Origin: Microbacterium terregens
GTDB taxonomy: Bacteria; Actinomycetota; Actinomycetes; Actinomycetales; Microbacteriaceae
Reading direction: 5' to 3'
Assembly: GCF_039534975.1 (NCBI RefSeq)
Contig: NZ_BAAAWH010000001.1
Span: forward strand, 372,001-436,000
Length of the DNA stretch: 64,000 bases
Positions 16,219 through 24,099 of this stretch are shown piece after piece (the first letter of the stretch is position 1; each line of letters starts with the position of its first letter). Both the position numbers and the translations under genes were made by a program. The notes beneath the pieces were generated by a model. The model was not told where the DNA came from, ran no database searches, and was given only the letters and a program-made list of their open reading frames with translations.

Positions 16219-16955
16219 CGCAGCGGCCCTCCGTCGCGCATGTCGTAGGCGCGTGTCGCATCGGCGGCCGGCTGCGCCGGGCGTCCTGGAGCAGCCTGCG
16301 CGACGACGTGGAAGACGATGTCGGTGCGCCCGATGGTGACGGTCGAGTCGGGCGGGAGACCTGCCTCGGTCACCTTGCGGCCATCCAGCAGTGTTCCGTT
16401 CGTGGACTGCATGTCGCGGACCATCGCGCGCTCGCCGTCCCACAGGATCTCCACGTGCTTGCGGCTGGTGCCGGAGTCCGAGATCGTGATGTCGGCGTCG
16501 CTGCCCCGGCCGATGACCGTGCGCGATTTCACGATCGGATGCCGCTTGCCTTCGACGTCGAGAACCCCCCGCCACGCCACGCGGCCCTCGGCGGTCGAGG
16601 AGTTCACGCGCAGGGTACCGGTGGACAGCTGCGGGTCGCGTTCGAGGGTGATCGAAACCGGGCCTGCGAACGTGTAGCCCTGGGACTTGGCGTGCTTGTG
16701 CACGAGGGTGTCGAGCTCGTCGGCGAGGGCGCCGCCGAGCGTGCGCATGCGCTCGTCGTCGGCGGTGGCAAGGTGCACGATGAACGTGTTGGGCGCCAGA
16801 ATCCGGTCGCGGCTCACGACGGCGGCCTTCTTGTCGAGTTCGCTGCGCAGCGCGGAAGCGATCTCGACGGGCTGGATACCGCTGCGGAAGGTCTTCGCGA
16901 ACGCGCTGTTGACGGCGCGCTCGAGACCCTTCTCAAAGCTGTCAAGTAGTCCCAC
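16215..16955 (-). CDS. fhaA: FHA-domain protein FhaA with N-terminal DUF3662 domain
   Basis: A 246-residue cytosolic protein. Residues 1-115 form the DUF3662 module (GLLDSFEKGLERAV..AFAKTF), and the C-terminal FHA domain shows TVIGRGSDADI, SRKHVEI and STNGTLLDG. GTG 16955 is supported by AAGGAG six to seven bases upstream. It is shorter than mycobacterial FhaA because the disordered middle linker is nearly absent. The FHA domain binds phosphothreonines on PknB and on the lipid II flippase MviN, coupling signalling to precursor supply. It is the first gene of the seven-gene operon. Confidence 0.94.
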   Translation of the reverse strand: MGLLDSFEKGLERAVNSAFAKTFRSGIQPVEIASALRSELDKKAAVVSRDRILAPNTFIVHLATADDERMRTLGGALADELDTLVHKHAKSQGYTFAGPVSITLERDPQLSTGTLRVNSSTAEGRVAWRGVLDVEGKRHPIVKSRTVIGRGSDADITISDSGTSRKHVEILWDGERAMVRDMQSTNGTLLDGRKVTEAGLPPDSTVTIGRTDIVFHVVAQAAPGRPAQPAADATRAYDMRDGGPLR

Positions 16956-17258
16956 ACGACTCCTTAGGCAGGGATGCCAGTCGGTACATGCTAATTGCAT
17001 ACGCTGGGCGGAGCTGGGAACGTGGCGGGGCGGGATCCGGGGTGCACGCCGGCGGCAGCGCGTTTCTGCTCCGAGAGGCTGGCGGAGGTCGCGCGACTGC
17101 TCCGGCGGCGGTGCGCGTGGCTGATGCATTCTCTGTCGGTGGGCGGGCTGCCTGGTCGAGGGCGGATGCGGGGCGATTCGGACGCGATGCAAGTCACGTC
17201 GGACCGCGTGATATCCTCGGGAAGTTGAGTTGCGCAGTATCTCCGGATGCCGCATCTC
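16956..17258 (-). promoter_or_regulatory. Upstream region of the fhaA-pknB operon and tRNA-Leu
   Basis: These 303 bases contain no credible gene and must hold the promoters of the leftward fhaA operon and the rightward tRNA-Leu. About 30 bp before the fhaA start lies the imperfect palindrome ATGCTAATTGCAT (16989-17001), the most AT-rich point of the interval and a candidate -10 or operator region. I could not assign a full promoter with confidence. Confidence 0.4.
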
Positions 17259-17342
17259 GCGCGAGTGGCGGAATAGGCAGACGCGCTGGCTTCAGGTGCC
17301 AGTGCCCGAAAGGGCGTGGGGGTTCAACTCCCCCCTCGCGCA
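17259..17342 (+). tRNA. tRNA-Leu (anticodon CAG)
   Basis: An 84-base type II tRNA. The acceptor stem is GCGCGAG/CTCGCGC. The anticodon stem CTGGC/GCCAG encloses loop TTCAGGT (anticodon CAG). A long variable arm (TGCCCGAAAGGGCGT) precedes a T arm with loop TTCAACT. The discriminator is A and CCA is not encoded. In mycobacteria the same tRNA stands at the head of the fhaA operon, supporting synteny. Confidence 0.95.
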
Positions 17343-17354
17343 CGAAACGTAGAT

Positions 17355-17372
17355 GGCCCCCGAAAGGGGGCC
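17355..17372 (+). terminator. Terminator downstream of tRNA-Leu
   Basis: A perfect 7-bp stem, GGCCCCC/GGGGGCC, with a GAAA tetraloop lies 12 bases after the tRNA and is followed by TTCTTCGTTT. It also sits just past the stop codon of the convergent acetyltransferase, so it may serve both. Confidence 0.8.
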
Positions 17373-17385
17373 TTCTTCGTTTCCG

Positions 17386-17871
17386 CTACTCCAGCGTGGG
17401 AACCAGCACCAGCACGATCTCCTCGATCTCACGTCCGACACCGGGCGCGAACTCGATGTCGCGGGAGACCTCCGTGAAGCCCACTTTGGTGAGGACGGCG
17501 CGGGATGCCGCGTTGTGCGCGGCGACACGGGCGAACAGCGGCCGCTCCGGCTCGCGGGACACGAGCAGGCGGAGCGCTTCGGTCGCGACGCCGCGCCCCC
17601 ATGCGTGGCGGGCGATCCAATAGGTGACCTCCCGCTCGCCGTCGGCGGAGAACAGTGCCGCCGTCCCCGCGAACCCCCCGGCCTCGGTGACGACGTAGAG
17701 AGCGACATCCGCGGTCCTGCGCTGCTGCGCGATCCACTCGTCGAACACGGCGCGATCTTCCGGATCGGCGGCGGTGAACGCGGCCATCTCCACCGCCGTT
17801 CGGTCGCGCATCATGTCGAAGATCGCGTCCAGGTCGTCCTCGTCCAGGTCGCGCAGTTCGATGTGACTCAC
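17386..17871 (-). CDS. GNAT-family N-acetyltransferase
   Basis: A 161-residue protein resembling RimJ/RimL-type GNAT enzymes, which move an acetyl group from acetyl-CoA to an amine. The expected elements are the VTYWIARHAWGRGVATEAL segment (beta-4 and acetyl-CoA loop, R/Q-x-x-G-x-G/A-like WGRGVA) and ARVAAHNAASRAVLTKVGF, where the asparagine and following helix are typical. GTG 17871 gives the normal N-terminus (SHIELRDLDEDD). The substrate is unknown. The gene is monocistronic and separated from the GntR gene by 43 bp. Confidence 0.87.
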   Translation of the reverse strand: MSHIELRDLDEDDLDAIFDMMRDRTAVEMAAFTAADPEDRAVFDEWIAQQRRTADVALYVVTEAGGFAGTAALFSADGEREVTYWIARHAWGRGVATEALRLLVSREPERPLFARVAAHNAASRAVLTKVGFTEVSRDIEFAPGVGREIEEIVLVLVPTLE

Positions 17872-17914
17872 GCCGTCAACGGTATCGAGGGGTCGCGACA
17901 GGCGTAAGTGTCGA

Positions 17915-18553
17915 TCACGCCAGGCCGTGCAGTTCGCGCAGGATCGTCTCGGCGCGCGCACCATCGCGTACGGCGATCGCATCGCGGAAGTCGACGTACC
18001 CCGCGGTCCGCTGGATCGGGCACTCGACGAACGGATGCCATCCCGCCAGGTTGCGTCGGATCGCAAGCTCGGCCTCGCGGATCACCCGGAGGAAGACGAC
18101 GTTCTCGCTGTCGGCGACGATGCGGTCCAGGAGCCGCGACGTCGCGGCCATGATGCCTTCATGATCGTCGATGCGGGATGCCGCGATGATCGCATCCGCG
18201 TGCTCCAGGCTGCGGGTCAGGTCTTCGTCGGAGCAGCGCCGCAGGGCGAGGCGCAGCGCGTTCCCCATGAGGTACACGAAGAACTCGTTGGTGTCCGCGT
18301 GCGTGCGCTCGCTGGGAACGGAGACGCGGGTGTAGCGATTGGGGGAGACCTCGACCAGGCCGGTTCGCTCCAGCCGCTGCAGGGCTTCGCGGACGGGGGT
18401 GCGGGACACGCCCAAGTGCTCGGCCAGTTCCTGGTCGCGCAGCCGCTCGCCCGCACTGAGCCGGCCGTCCAGGATCGCCTCGCCGAGGAGCGTGTACACC
18501 TCGTCGCCGAGCACGGTGCCCTGCGGTTCGAGCGGTGGAAACGGGGATGTCAT
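17915..18553 (-). CDS. GntR-family transcriptional regulator, FadR/FCD type
   Basis: A 212-residue regulator. The N-terminal winged helix-turn-helix (about 15-80) shows ERLRDQELAEHLGVSRTPVREALQRL, cited here only as position 38-63, with the family SRTPVREAL signature. An all-helical C-terminal FCD ligand-binding domain follows. Such proteins usually repress genes for organic-acid or sugar-acid catabolism. ATG 18553 matches the domain start. No catabolic operon is adjacent, so its target and ligand are unknown. The self-complementary GATATATC at 18642-18649, in the shared upstream region, is a possible operator core. Confidence 0.88.
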   Translation of the reverse strand: MTSPFPPLEPQGTVLGDEVYTLLGEAILDGRLSAGERLRDQELAEHLGVSRTPVREALQRLERTGLVEVSPNRYTRVSVPSERTHADTNEFFVYLMGNALRLALRRCSDEDLTRSLEHADAIIAASRIDDHEGIMAATSRLLDRIVADSENVVFLRVIREAELAIRRNLAGWHPFVECPIQRTAGYVDFRDAIAVRDGARAETILRELHGLA

Positions 18554-18865
18554 TGCGCGCCCATTGTACGACTGCCGATTCAGCGGTATGGATCGTCGAT
18601 GTCCGATGCGATTCGGGAGCGGATTCCCTCGCCGAAACGCTGATATATCGGTAGAGTGTGCGGTGGTCACGCCATGCGTGGCCTATCCGGGGGGATCCGT
18701 CGACGCCCGGGCTTCGAGTGTCTTTTCTCGGCCCGGGCGGACGATGGCAGAGTGCAACATTTGTGTCACCTTCCTTCCCGATTTTTCTCGCTATCAGACG
18801 AGTTTTCGGTACCCTGAGCGGGACTCGACGCAGATGGCGCGGGCACAAGAGAACGGCACTACTAC
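18554..18865 (+). promoter_or_regulatory. Divergent promoter region and long cspA leader
   Basis: 312 bases between the GntR gene and cspA hold no gene. Visible structure: a GATATATC palindrome (18642-18649), an inverted repeat GCCCGGG/CCCGGGC (18705-18711 and 18732-18738), a T-rich stretch near 18780-18787, and a small CTCG..CGAG hairpin (18787-18802). Long structured leaders are usual for cold-shock genes. Exact promoter elements cannot be fixed by eye. Confidence 0.4.
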
Positions 18866-19072
18866 ATGAGTACCCAGGGCACGGTCAAGTGGTTCAACGC
18901 GGAGAAGGGCTTCGGCTTCATTGCTCCTGATGATGGCGGCGCTGACGTCTTCGCGCACTACACCGCGATCCAGTCGGGCGGTTACCGCTCGCTTGAAGAG
19001 AACCAGCGCGTCGAGTTCGAAGTAGCCCAGGGCCCGAAGGGCCTGCAGGCTGAGAACATTCGTCCGGTCTGA
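18866..19072 (+). CDS. Cold-shock protein (CspA family)
   Basis: A 68-residue single cold-shock domain that binds single-stranded RNA and DNA and melts secondary structure. Both RNA-binding motifs are intact: KGFGFI (RNP1, about 14-19) and DVFAHY (RNP2-like, about 27-32; usually VFVHF). The length is standard for actinobacterial CspA. It has its own long leader and a GC-rich hairpin just downstream, so it is monocistronic. Confidence 0.95.
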   Translation: MSTQGTVKWFNAEKGFGFIAPDDGGADVFAHYTAIQSGGYRSLEENQRVEFEVAQGPKGLQAENIRPV

Positions 19073-19081
19073 CGACCTACC

Positions 19082-19101
19082 TCGCGGCGCTCGCGCCGCG
19101 A
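19082..19101 (+). terminator. Hairpin downstream of cspA
   Basis: TCGCGGCGC/GCGCCGCGA forms a 9-base inverted repeat nine bases after the cspA stop codon. There is no T tract, as is common for actinobacterial terminators. Confidence 0.6.
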
Positions 19102-19135
19102 CATGCGGGGCGTTCGCGGACGGGTTCTCGTCGGA

Positions 19136-21208
19136 TCAGTCGCGTTCGCCCCGCATGAGTTCCACGCCGGCCCCAGCGAACTGCCGCAGCGTCGCGTCGG
19201 GGAGGAAGGCACGGGTGAGTCCCGCGCCGATGCGGGTCAGGTCGCTCTCGTCGCGGAACAGCAAGTACATCGTTTCGTACCGCGGGTGGAACTTCTCCTT
19301 GAACCGGTGCAGCGAGCCGAACCCGTAGACGGGCTCGAGCATGGTCGCCAGCCAGTCCGAGAGACCGGCGATCGCACCGGCATCCGGTGGATAGTCGTGA
19401 GCCAGCGGCGCTCCCGACAGCGACATGATCTCCGCACCCTCCTCGGAGAAGTGCTTTGCGGACGAGCCGATCAGAAACTCCATCACAGGACCGAATCCGC
19501 CGTCACGGCGCCGCATCAGATCCAGCGTCCAGCCGCGCACGCGGCCGTCGCCGCCGTAGATCGGCAGCCAGGACAGGAAGCCGTCCACGTCGCCGTTCGC
19601 CGAGACCGCGACGGCGAGGCGCACCTCGGGGTCCTTGGCCTCGTCCAGGGTGCCGAGGGTGAACCCCATCTCCGGCAGCCCCTTGTCACCGACCCACATC
19701 TCGGAGATGGCGCGCAGCTGCTGCTGAATTCCCCAGGACTCGTCGGACAGTCGCGTCATGCGGAAGGTCACGTCCTCGCGGACGGCCCGGTTGATCGACG
19801 TGCGCACCGCCGACCACGCCTTGCCGGTGAACTCGAGACCGGGAAGGTCGACGATGGTGTCGTCGGCCACCACGATGCTGCGCCAGCTCTCGGGCACGGC
19901 GGCCTTGGTCGCATCGCTTGCGCTGAAGAAGCACGGGATCAAGCCGGCGCGCTCGGTCATCGTGATGAAGTCCTCGACCGACTGGGCGCGTGATCCCTCC
20001 GGGCCGAGGGGGTCGGCCAGAGCGATCGCCACTCCCGCCCGCTTCTGATAGGCGACGATGCCGTCCGCCGTCCTGGCGTAGCTGTTGCCCCGCCACGTCG
20101 TCATCCAGGACAGCGTGCCGCCGCCGTCGGCGTGCAGCGCGTCCTTGACGTCGTCGACCGACGGCTCGGCGCCGACGCCGATCGTCGCCTTCCGGTGAGC
20201 GGCGAACGCGCCGCGCACCCAGAGGAGGTACACCAGCAGGATGCCCCAGAGTGCGGACTGCGCGATGGCCACGCTCACATCGCCGACCGAGCTTTCGATC
20301 TCGGCACCCGGCACGAACACGAGCAGCGTCACAAACAGCAGCCCGGTCAGGACGTTGAAGACACCCAGAATGATGCTGACGACCCACGCCCACCGTCGGC
20401 CGCGGCGCAGCCCGTTCGCCACGACCAGCACGACGACGATGTCGATCCCGATGTCGAGGATCGACCCGCCCGTCGCGGTGGTGCGGCCGAAGGGCCCGTC
20501 GGTCGGCACGAGGAAGGTCAGGATCTCGACGGCGAGCAGGACGAGGATCGTCACGAACGCCAGAAGCCGCTGCTCGCGCAGAGTGGTGCGCTGAAGTCGC
20601 AGCGACCGGTCGACGAACAGCACCAGTACGACCGCGACCGCGTGCTCGAGGTCGGCCAATGATCCCCAGAAGAAGAGGCTAACGACCGTGAATCCGAGCA
20701 GCACCACCCACGCCCGGACGCGCCAGGGGGCGGCGAGCAGTCCTGCGGCGGCGGCGATGCACGCCATCGCTCCCCCCGACGGGCCGACATCCAGCACCAG
20801 GGCCTCCGCCTGAGCCCACGGCCACGGCAGAAAAGCGAACAGCCATACGAGCAGGGCGCTGGCGAAGATCGCGAACAGCTGACCGATCGTGTAATAGGCG
20901 ATGGCGACCCGGGAACCACGTCGGAACTCGAGGTAGGCCATGCCGACGAAGCTGGCGATCGTGAGGATGTAGACGAGCGGGTGGTTGACGAAGAACGTGC
21001 CGGTGATCGGGGTCCACCAACGCCCTTCGAGGAAAGCGGGCAATCCGTACGCGACGCTCTCCCACAGCGGTGAGTCCTCGAACGGACGCCAGAGTCCAGC
21101 GAAGACGACACCGACGATCAGGAGCAGGGCGACCATGGTCAGCGTTGCCGGAATGCGGCTCGCCACGATCACGAGGGGATGGCGCGGCTTGGTCTGCACG
21201 TCGGTCAT
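19136..21208 (-). CDS. MprF-like membrane protein: rhomboid-like N-terminal region plus DUF2156 aminoacyl-transferase domain
   Basis: A 690-residue protein. About eight to nine transmembrane helices occupy residues 15-345. A soluble C-terminal DUF2156 domain (about 360-680) follows, resembling phosphatidylglycerol lysyltransferase: WMTTWRGNSYA near its start, YQKRAGVAIALADPLGP, GLPEMGFTLG and SLHRFKEKFHPRYE at the end. Such domains transfer an amino acid from aminoacyl-tRNA to phosphatidylglycerol, lowering surface charge. The first membrane half contains GPSGGAMA and, one helix later, LEHAVAVV, reminiscent of the rhomboid Ser/His pair. The standard MprF flippase domain is not evident. The substrate amino acid is unknown. 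ATG 21208 is the first in-frame start; neighbouring genes appear independent. Confidence 0.8.
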   Translation of the reverse strand: MTDVQTKPRHPLVIVASRIPATLTMVALLLIVGVVFAGLWRPFEDSPLWESVAYGLPAFLEGRWWTPITGTFFVNHPLVYILTIASFVGMAYLEFRRGSRVAIAYYTIGQLFAIFASALLVWLFAFLPWPWAQAEALVLDVGPSGGAMACIAAAAGLLAAPWRVRAWVVLLGFTVVSLFFWGSLADLEHAVAVVLVLFVDRSLRLQRTTLREQRLLAFVTILVLLAVEILTFLVPTDGPFGRTTATGGSILDIGIDIVVVLVVANGLRRGRRWAWVVSIILGVFNVLTGLLFVTLLVFVPGAEIESSVGDVSVAIAQSALWGILLVYLLWVRGAFAAHRKATIGVGAEPSVDDVKDALHADGGGTLSWMTTWRGNSYARTADGIVAYQKRAGVAIALADPLGPEGSRAQSVEDFITMTERAGLIPCFFSASDATKAAVPESWRSIVVADDTIVDLPGLEFTGKAWSAVRTSINRAVREDVTFRMTRLSDESWGIQQQLRAISEMWVGDKGLPEMGFTLGTLDEAKDPEVRLAVAVSANGDVDGFLSWLPIYGGDGRVRGWTLDLMRRRDGGFGPVMEFLIGSSAKHFSEEGAEIMSLSGAPLAHDYPPDAGAIAGLSDWLATMLEPVYGFGSLHRFKEKFHPRYETMYLLFRDESDLTRIGAGLTRAFLPDATLRQFAGAGVELMRGERD

Positions 21209-21259
21209 GGCTTCACGATAGCGGCGACCGCGCTGCCCTCCATTCCGAGACCGACTGTC

Positions 21260-22525
21260 TCAGCCTCCGGTGAGCCGGTCGTAGTCCGCGAGGGCCTTGG
21301 CGTCCTCGGCATCCCGCATCGCGCGTCGGGCGGCATCCAGCGCCTCGACCGGATCCTGCACCTGGCGGGCCGCGGCAAGCTCGCGCTGGGCGGAGACCAA
21401 TCGCGATCTCGCATCCGCGCCCGCGCGGGCATGACCCAGGGATGCTTCGGCATGCGCCACCGCATTGCGGGCCGCCGCGAGTGTTCCGGGCAGAGCGGTG
21501 CGCGCACCGCGCAGGCGCTGCTGCGCGGTGCGCGCGTCGCCGAGCGCAATGTCGAGGCGATCGCGCAGGCGCGCGATGCGGTCGATCGTCCACGTCGGTC
21601 GCAGCGCGGCATCCGCCTCGAGCGAGGTCAGCTCGGCCTCGACGACGCGCAGCTCTGCTCCCAGACGGGCGGCATCCACCGGATCGAGCTGGTCGCGTGT
21701 TGTGAACGCCTGCCGCAGGGCGGTGCGGGCCGCAGCGAACTCGTCGGGAACAGCCTGCGCGGCCTGCATGGCCAGGCGGTGGGTCTCTTCCATCGTGCGC
21801 GCCTCGACCTCGGCGCGGCGCAGGGCGCGCTCGGCCTTGGCGAGGTCGACCAGTGCCGTGCGGGTCGGGTCGTCGGCCGTGCGCGCCGCGTTTGCGAGGT
21901 GGCTCGCCGCCTCGTTCGCACCGTCGACGGCGGCTCGGGCTGCCCGGGACGCGTCCGCCCACTCATCCTCGGCGAAGCGCGACGAGAGTTCGGCGACCAG
22001 CGCGGCAGGGTCGCCCATCGTGGCGCGCAGGCCGGCCAGGCGCTGCTCGGCGGCGGCGATCTGCGCTCCCGCCGACACGTTGGCGCGCACCCAGCCCGCA
22101 TGCTCCGCGCGGGCAGCCGAGATCGTGGCGATGGCCTCGGCGCTGCGCCGCTCGATGCGCGTGGAGACGCGTCGGATCTCGTCGGGAGTCACACTCTCGT
22201 CGGAGATCTCCCGGTACTCCTCGAATGAGGCATCCCGCACGTGCTGGGCGGTGAGCCGGGCACGGCGCAGGGACGCCGGAGCGCCTCCGCCGTACAACGC
22301 CCCGGACAGACCGACCTCGAGGTCGAGCTCGTCGACGGCATCGTCCAGCGTGACCAGGGCCGCGCCCGCGCGCGCGCGCAAGCCGTCCGCGGCGGCACGC
22401 GCCCGCGGCGACCGCCGGGCCCTGCGGACCGCCCAGACGATCACCGCGATGGCGATCGCCGTCGCTCCGAAGACGACCACCGCGGGCACCGCCCACGCGA
22501 GCGCCCCGCCGAGGGCCTCAGGCAT
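21260..22525 (-). CDS. Membrane-anchored coiled-coil protein, unknown function
   Basis: A 421-residue protein with one transmembrane helix near the N-terminus (about 5-32), a short basic stretch (RRARRSPRARA), and then about 370 residues of alanine/arginine/glutamate-rich helix with heptad character. No catalytic motif is visible. ATG 22525 lies eight bases inside the 3' end of the HAD gene, preceded by GGGGA, so the two genes are coupled; ATGs at 22531 and 22561 are alternatives. The helical part resembles the C-terminal region of actinobacterial TPM-domain proteins, though no TPM domain is present here. A scaffolding role is possible but unproven. Confidence 0.75.
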   Translation of the reverse strand: MPEALGGALAWAVPAVVVFGATAIAIAVIVWAVRRARRSPRARAAADGLRARAGAALVTLDDAVDELDLEVGLSGALYGGGAPASLRRARLTAQHVRDASFEEYREISDESVTPDEIRRVSTRIERRSAEAIATISAARAEHAGWVRANVSAGAQIAAAEQRLAGLRATMGDPAALVAELSSRFAEDEWADASRAARAAVDGANEAASHLANAARTADDPTRTALVDLAKAERALRRAEVEARTMEETHRLAMQAAQAVPDEFAAARTALRQAFTTRDQLDPVDAARLGAELRVVEAELTSLEADAALRPTWTIDRIARLRDRLDIALGDARTAQQRLRGARTALPGTLAAARNAVAHAEASLGHARAGADARSRLVSAQRELAAARQVQDPVEALDAARRAMRDAEDAKALADYDRLTGG

Positions 22526-23201
22526 CGGCATCCCCGACCAGGAGGAGGTGGCGAAGCTCATCGACCGTGCTGACGGCCGCCTGCGCTCCGGCCGCCTCGT
22601 GCGGCCAGCTGAAGCCCCAGCGCACGAAGATCACGGGCACGCCCTGTTCGGCACCGCCTTCGACATCGTGGTGGCGATCACCTACGAGCACCGGGCGGCT
22701 CGTGTCCACGCCCGCCGCCTCCAGCCGCCGCAGCGCCTCGGCGACGATGTCGGATTTGGCCGCGAGCGTCCGCTCGTCAGGGGTGGCGCCGACGATGGCG
22801 GTGAAGCACGACGACAGATCGAAATGATCCATGAGCGCGACGACCTGCACCTCGGGCTTCGAGCTCGCCGTCGACTGGGGCACGCCATCGTCGGCGAGCT
22901 CCTTGATCAGCTCGGCCACTCCGGGGAACAGCTTGGCGCCGGTCGTGTACCCGTCGGCCTTGCCGAGCACCCGGTAGAAGGCGACGGCCTCGGACGCCTG
23001 ATCCGCAGTCATGCCCCCGGTGACCTGGAACGACTCGAACATCGGCGGTCCGATCCAGTGCACCAGCTCCGCCCTGGTCGGCGCCGCCTTGCCGAAGTGC
23101 TCGAGCGTGATGGTCAGACGCCGCAGGATGCCGTCGGATGCGTCGACGATCGTGCCGTCGACATCCCAGAGCACGCACGTCCACGGCGACCGATTCCCCA
23201 T
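22518..23201 (-). CDS. HAD-superfamily hydrolase (phosphoglycolate phosphatase-like)
   Basis: A 227-residue HAD phosphatase of the Gph/PGP subfamily. Motif I is VLWDVDGTIVDA (about 10-21, nucleophile and acid/base aspartates), motif II is in the STASSKPEVQ region, and motif IV is VLVGDRHHDVEG (about 172-183). It hydrolyses a small phosphorylated metabolite in the cytosol; 2-phosphoglycolate and pyrophosphate are possible substrates. The next gene starts within its last codons. The promoter side contains a palindromic repeat element 52-113 bp upstream of the start. Confidence 0.87.
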   Translation of the reverse strand: MGNRSPWTCVLWDVDGTIVDASDGILRRLTITLEHFGKAAPTRAELVHWIGPPMFESFQVTGGMTADQASEAVAFYRVLGKADGYTTGAKLFPGVAELIKELADDGVPQSTASSKPEVQVVALMDHFDLSSCFTAIVGATPDERTLAAKSDIVAEALRRLEAAGVDTSRPVLVGDRHHDVEGGAEQGVPVIFVRWGFSWPHEAAGAQAAVSTVDELRHLLLVGDADA

Positions 23202-23253
23202 GCCCCCAGCCTATGCGGGCACTCTCACCCGCGAGATTGCGATGCCCGCGGCC

Positions 23254-23314
23254 GTTCACTTGCCCTGGATGTACCGGAAACCGCCCCGGGCGCGTACATC
23301 CAGCGCAAGTGAAC
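23254..23314. repeat. Palindromic intergenic repeat, family A, copy 1
   Basis: Two 21-base arms, 23254-23274 (GTTCACTTGCCCTGGATGTAC) given here by its ends GTTCACTTG..GGATGTAC, and 23294-23314, are inverted copies with a single mismatch around a 19-base GC-rich loop. The same arm sequences recur in the cluster at 56.1 kb. The element lies between the HAD and nucS genes and resembles REP-type elements. No transposase is nearby. Confidence 0.8.
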
Positions 23315-23382
23315 CGCGGGGTGAGCGTACGTTCGCGCGACGGGAACGCCGGGCGCGGGCATGTCCGCACCGCGAGCCGGCG

Positions 23383-24078
23383 TCAGAAGAGCCGCGGTGC
23401 GCCGGAATCGACGCCCTTCATGCCGTCGTAGTCCAGGGTGACGCAGCGGATGCCGCGGTCCGCGGCGAGGACGCGCGCGTGGGGCTTGATCTCCTGCGCC
23501 GCGAACACGCCCGTGACGGGCGCCAGGTGCGGGTCGCGTCCGAGCAGATCGAGGTAGCGCGTGAGCTGCTCGACGCCGTCGATGTCGCCGCGCCGCTTCA
23601 CCTCGACGGCGATGGTGCCGCCGGCGGCATCGCGCAGCAGCAGATCCACCGGGCCGATCGCGGTCGGAAACTCCCGTCGGACCAGGGTGAGGCCGTCGCC
23701 GATGACGCCGACCTGCTCGGCCAGCAGCCGCTGCAGATCGGCCTCGACGCCGTCCTTGACGAGCCCGGGATCGACACCGAGTTCGTGCGACGTGTCGTGC
23801 ACGACCTCGTAGATCCGAACCAGCAGGGCGTCGCCGGTCTTGGTGTGCGTGACCTTCCACAGTTCGACCACGCCGTCCTCGGCATCCGATTCCTCCGGGG
23901 AGGAGACGGTCAGCGTGCACGGCGGACTCATCCAGTTCAACGGCTTGTACGAGCCGCCGTCGGAGTGCACGAGCAGGCTGCCGTCGCCCTTGTGGACGAG
24001 CAGGCGGGTGGCCAGCGGCAGGTGCGCGTTGAGGCGACCGGTGTAATCCACCGAACAACGGGCTATGACGAGGCGCAC
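23383..24078 (-). CDS. nucS: Endonuclease NucS/EndoMS (mismatch-specific)
   Basis: A 231-residue nuclease that makes double-strand breaks at mismatches in the MutS/MutL-independent mismatch repair of actinobacteria and archaea. The N-terminal half is the beta-sandwich dimer domain (starts [16 protein letters not shown]). The C-terminal half is a RecB-like nuclease with Asp145 (GPVD), Glu159 and Lys161 (AVEVKRRG). The C-terminal GAPRLF resembles a sliding-clamp-binding tail. Its length and both active-site clusters match the family. It is transcribed in the same direction as the MFS gene, 21 bp downstream of it. Confidence 0.95.
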   Translation of the reverse strand: MRLVIARCSVDYTGRLNAHLPLATRLLVHKGDGSLLVHSDGGSYKPLNWMSPPCTLTVSSPEESDAEDGVVELWKVTHTKTGDALLVRIYEVVHDTSHELGVDPGLVKDGVEADLQRLLAEQVGVIGDGLTLVRREFPTAIGPVDLLLRDAAGGTIAVEVKRRGDIDGVEQLTRYLDLLGRDPHLAPVTGVFAAQEIKPHARVLAADRGIRCVTLDYDGMKGVDSGAPRLF

Positions 24079-24099
24079 CCGACGAGCCTAGCCCGGGGC

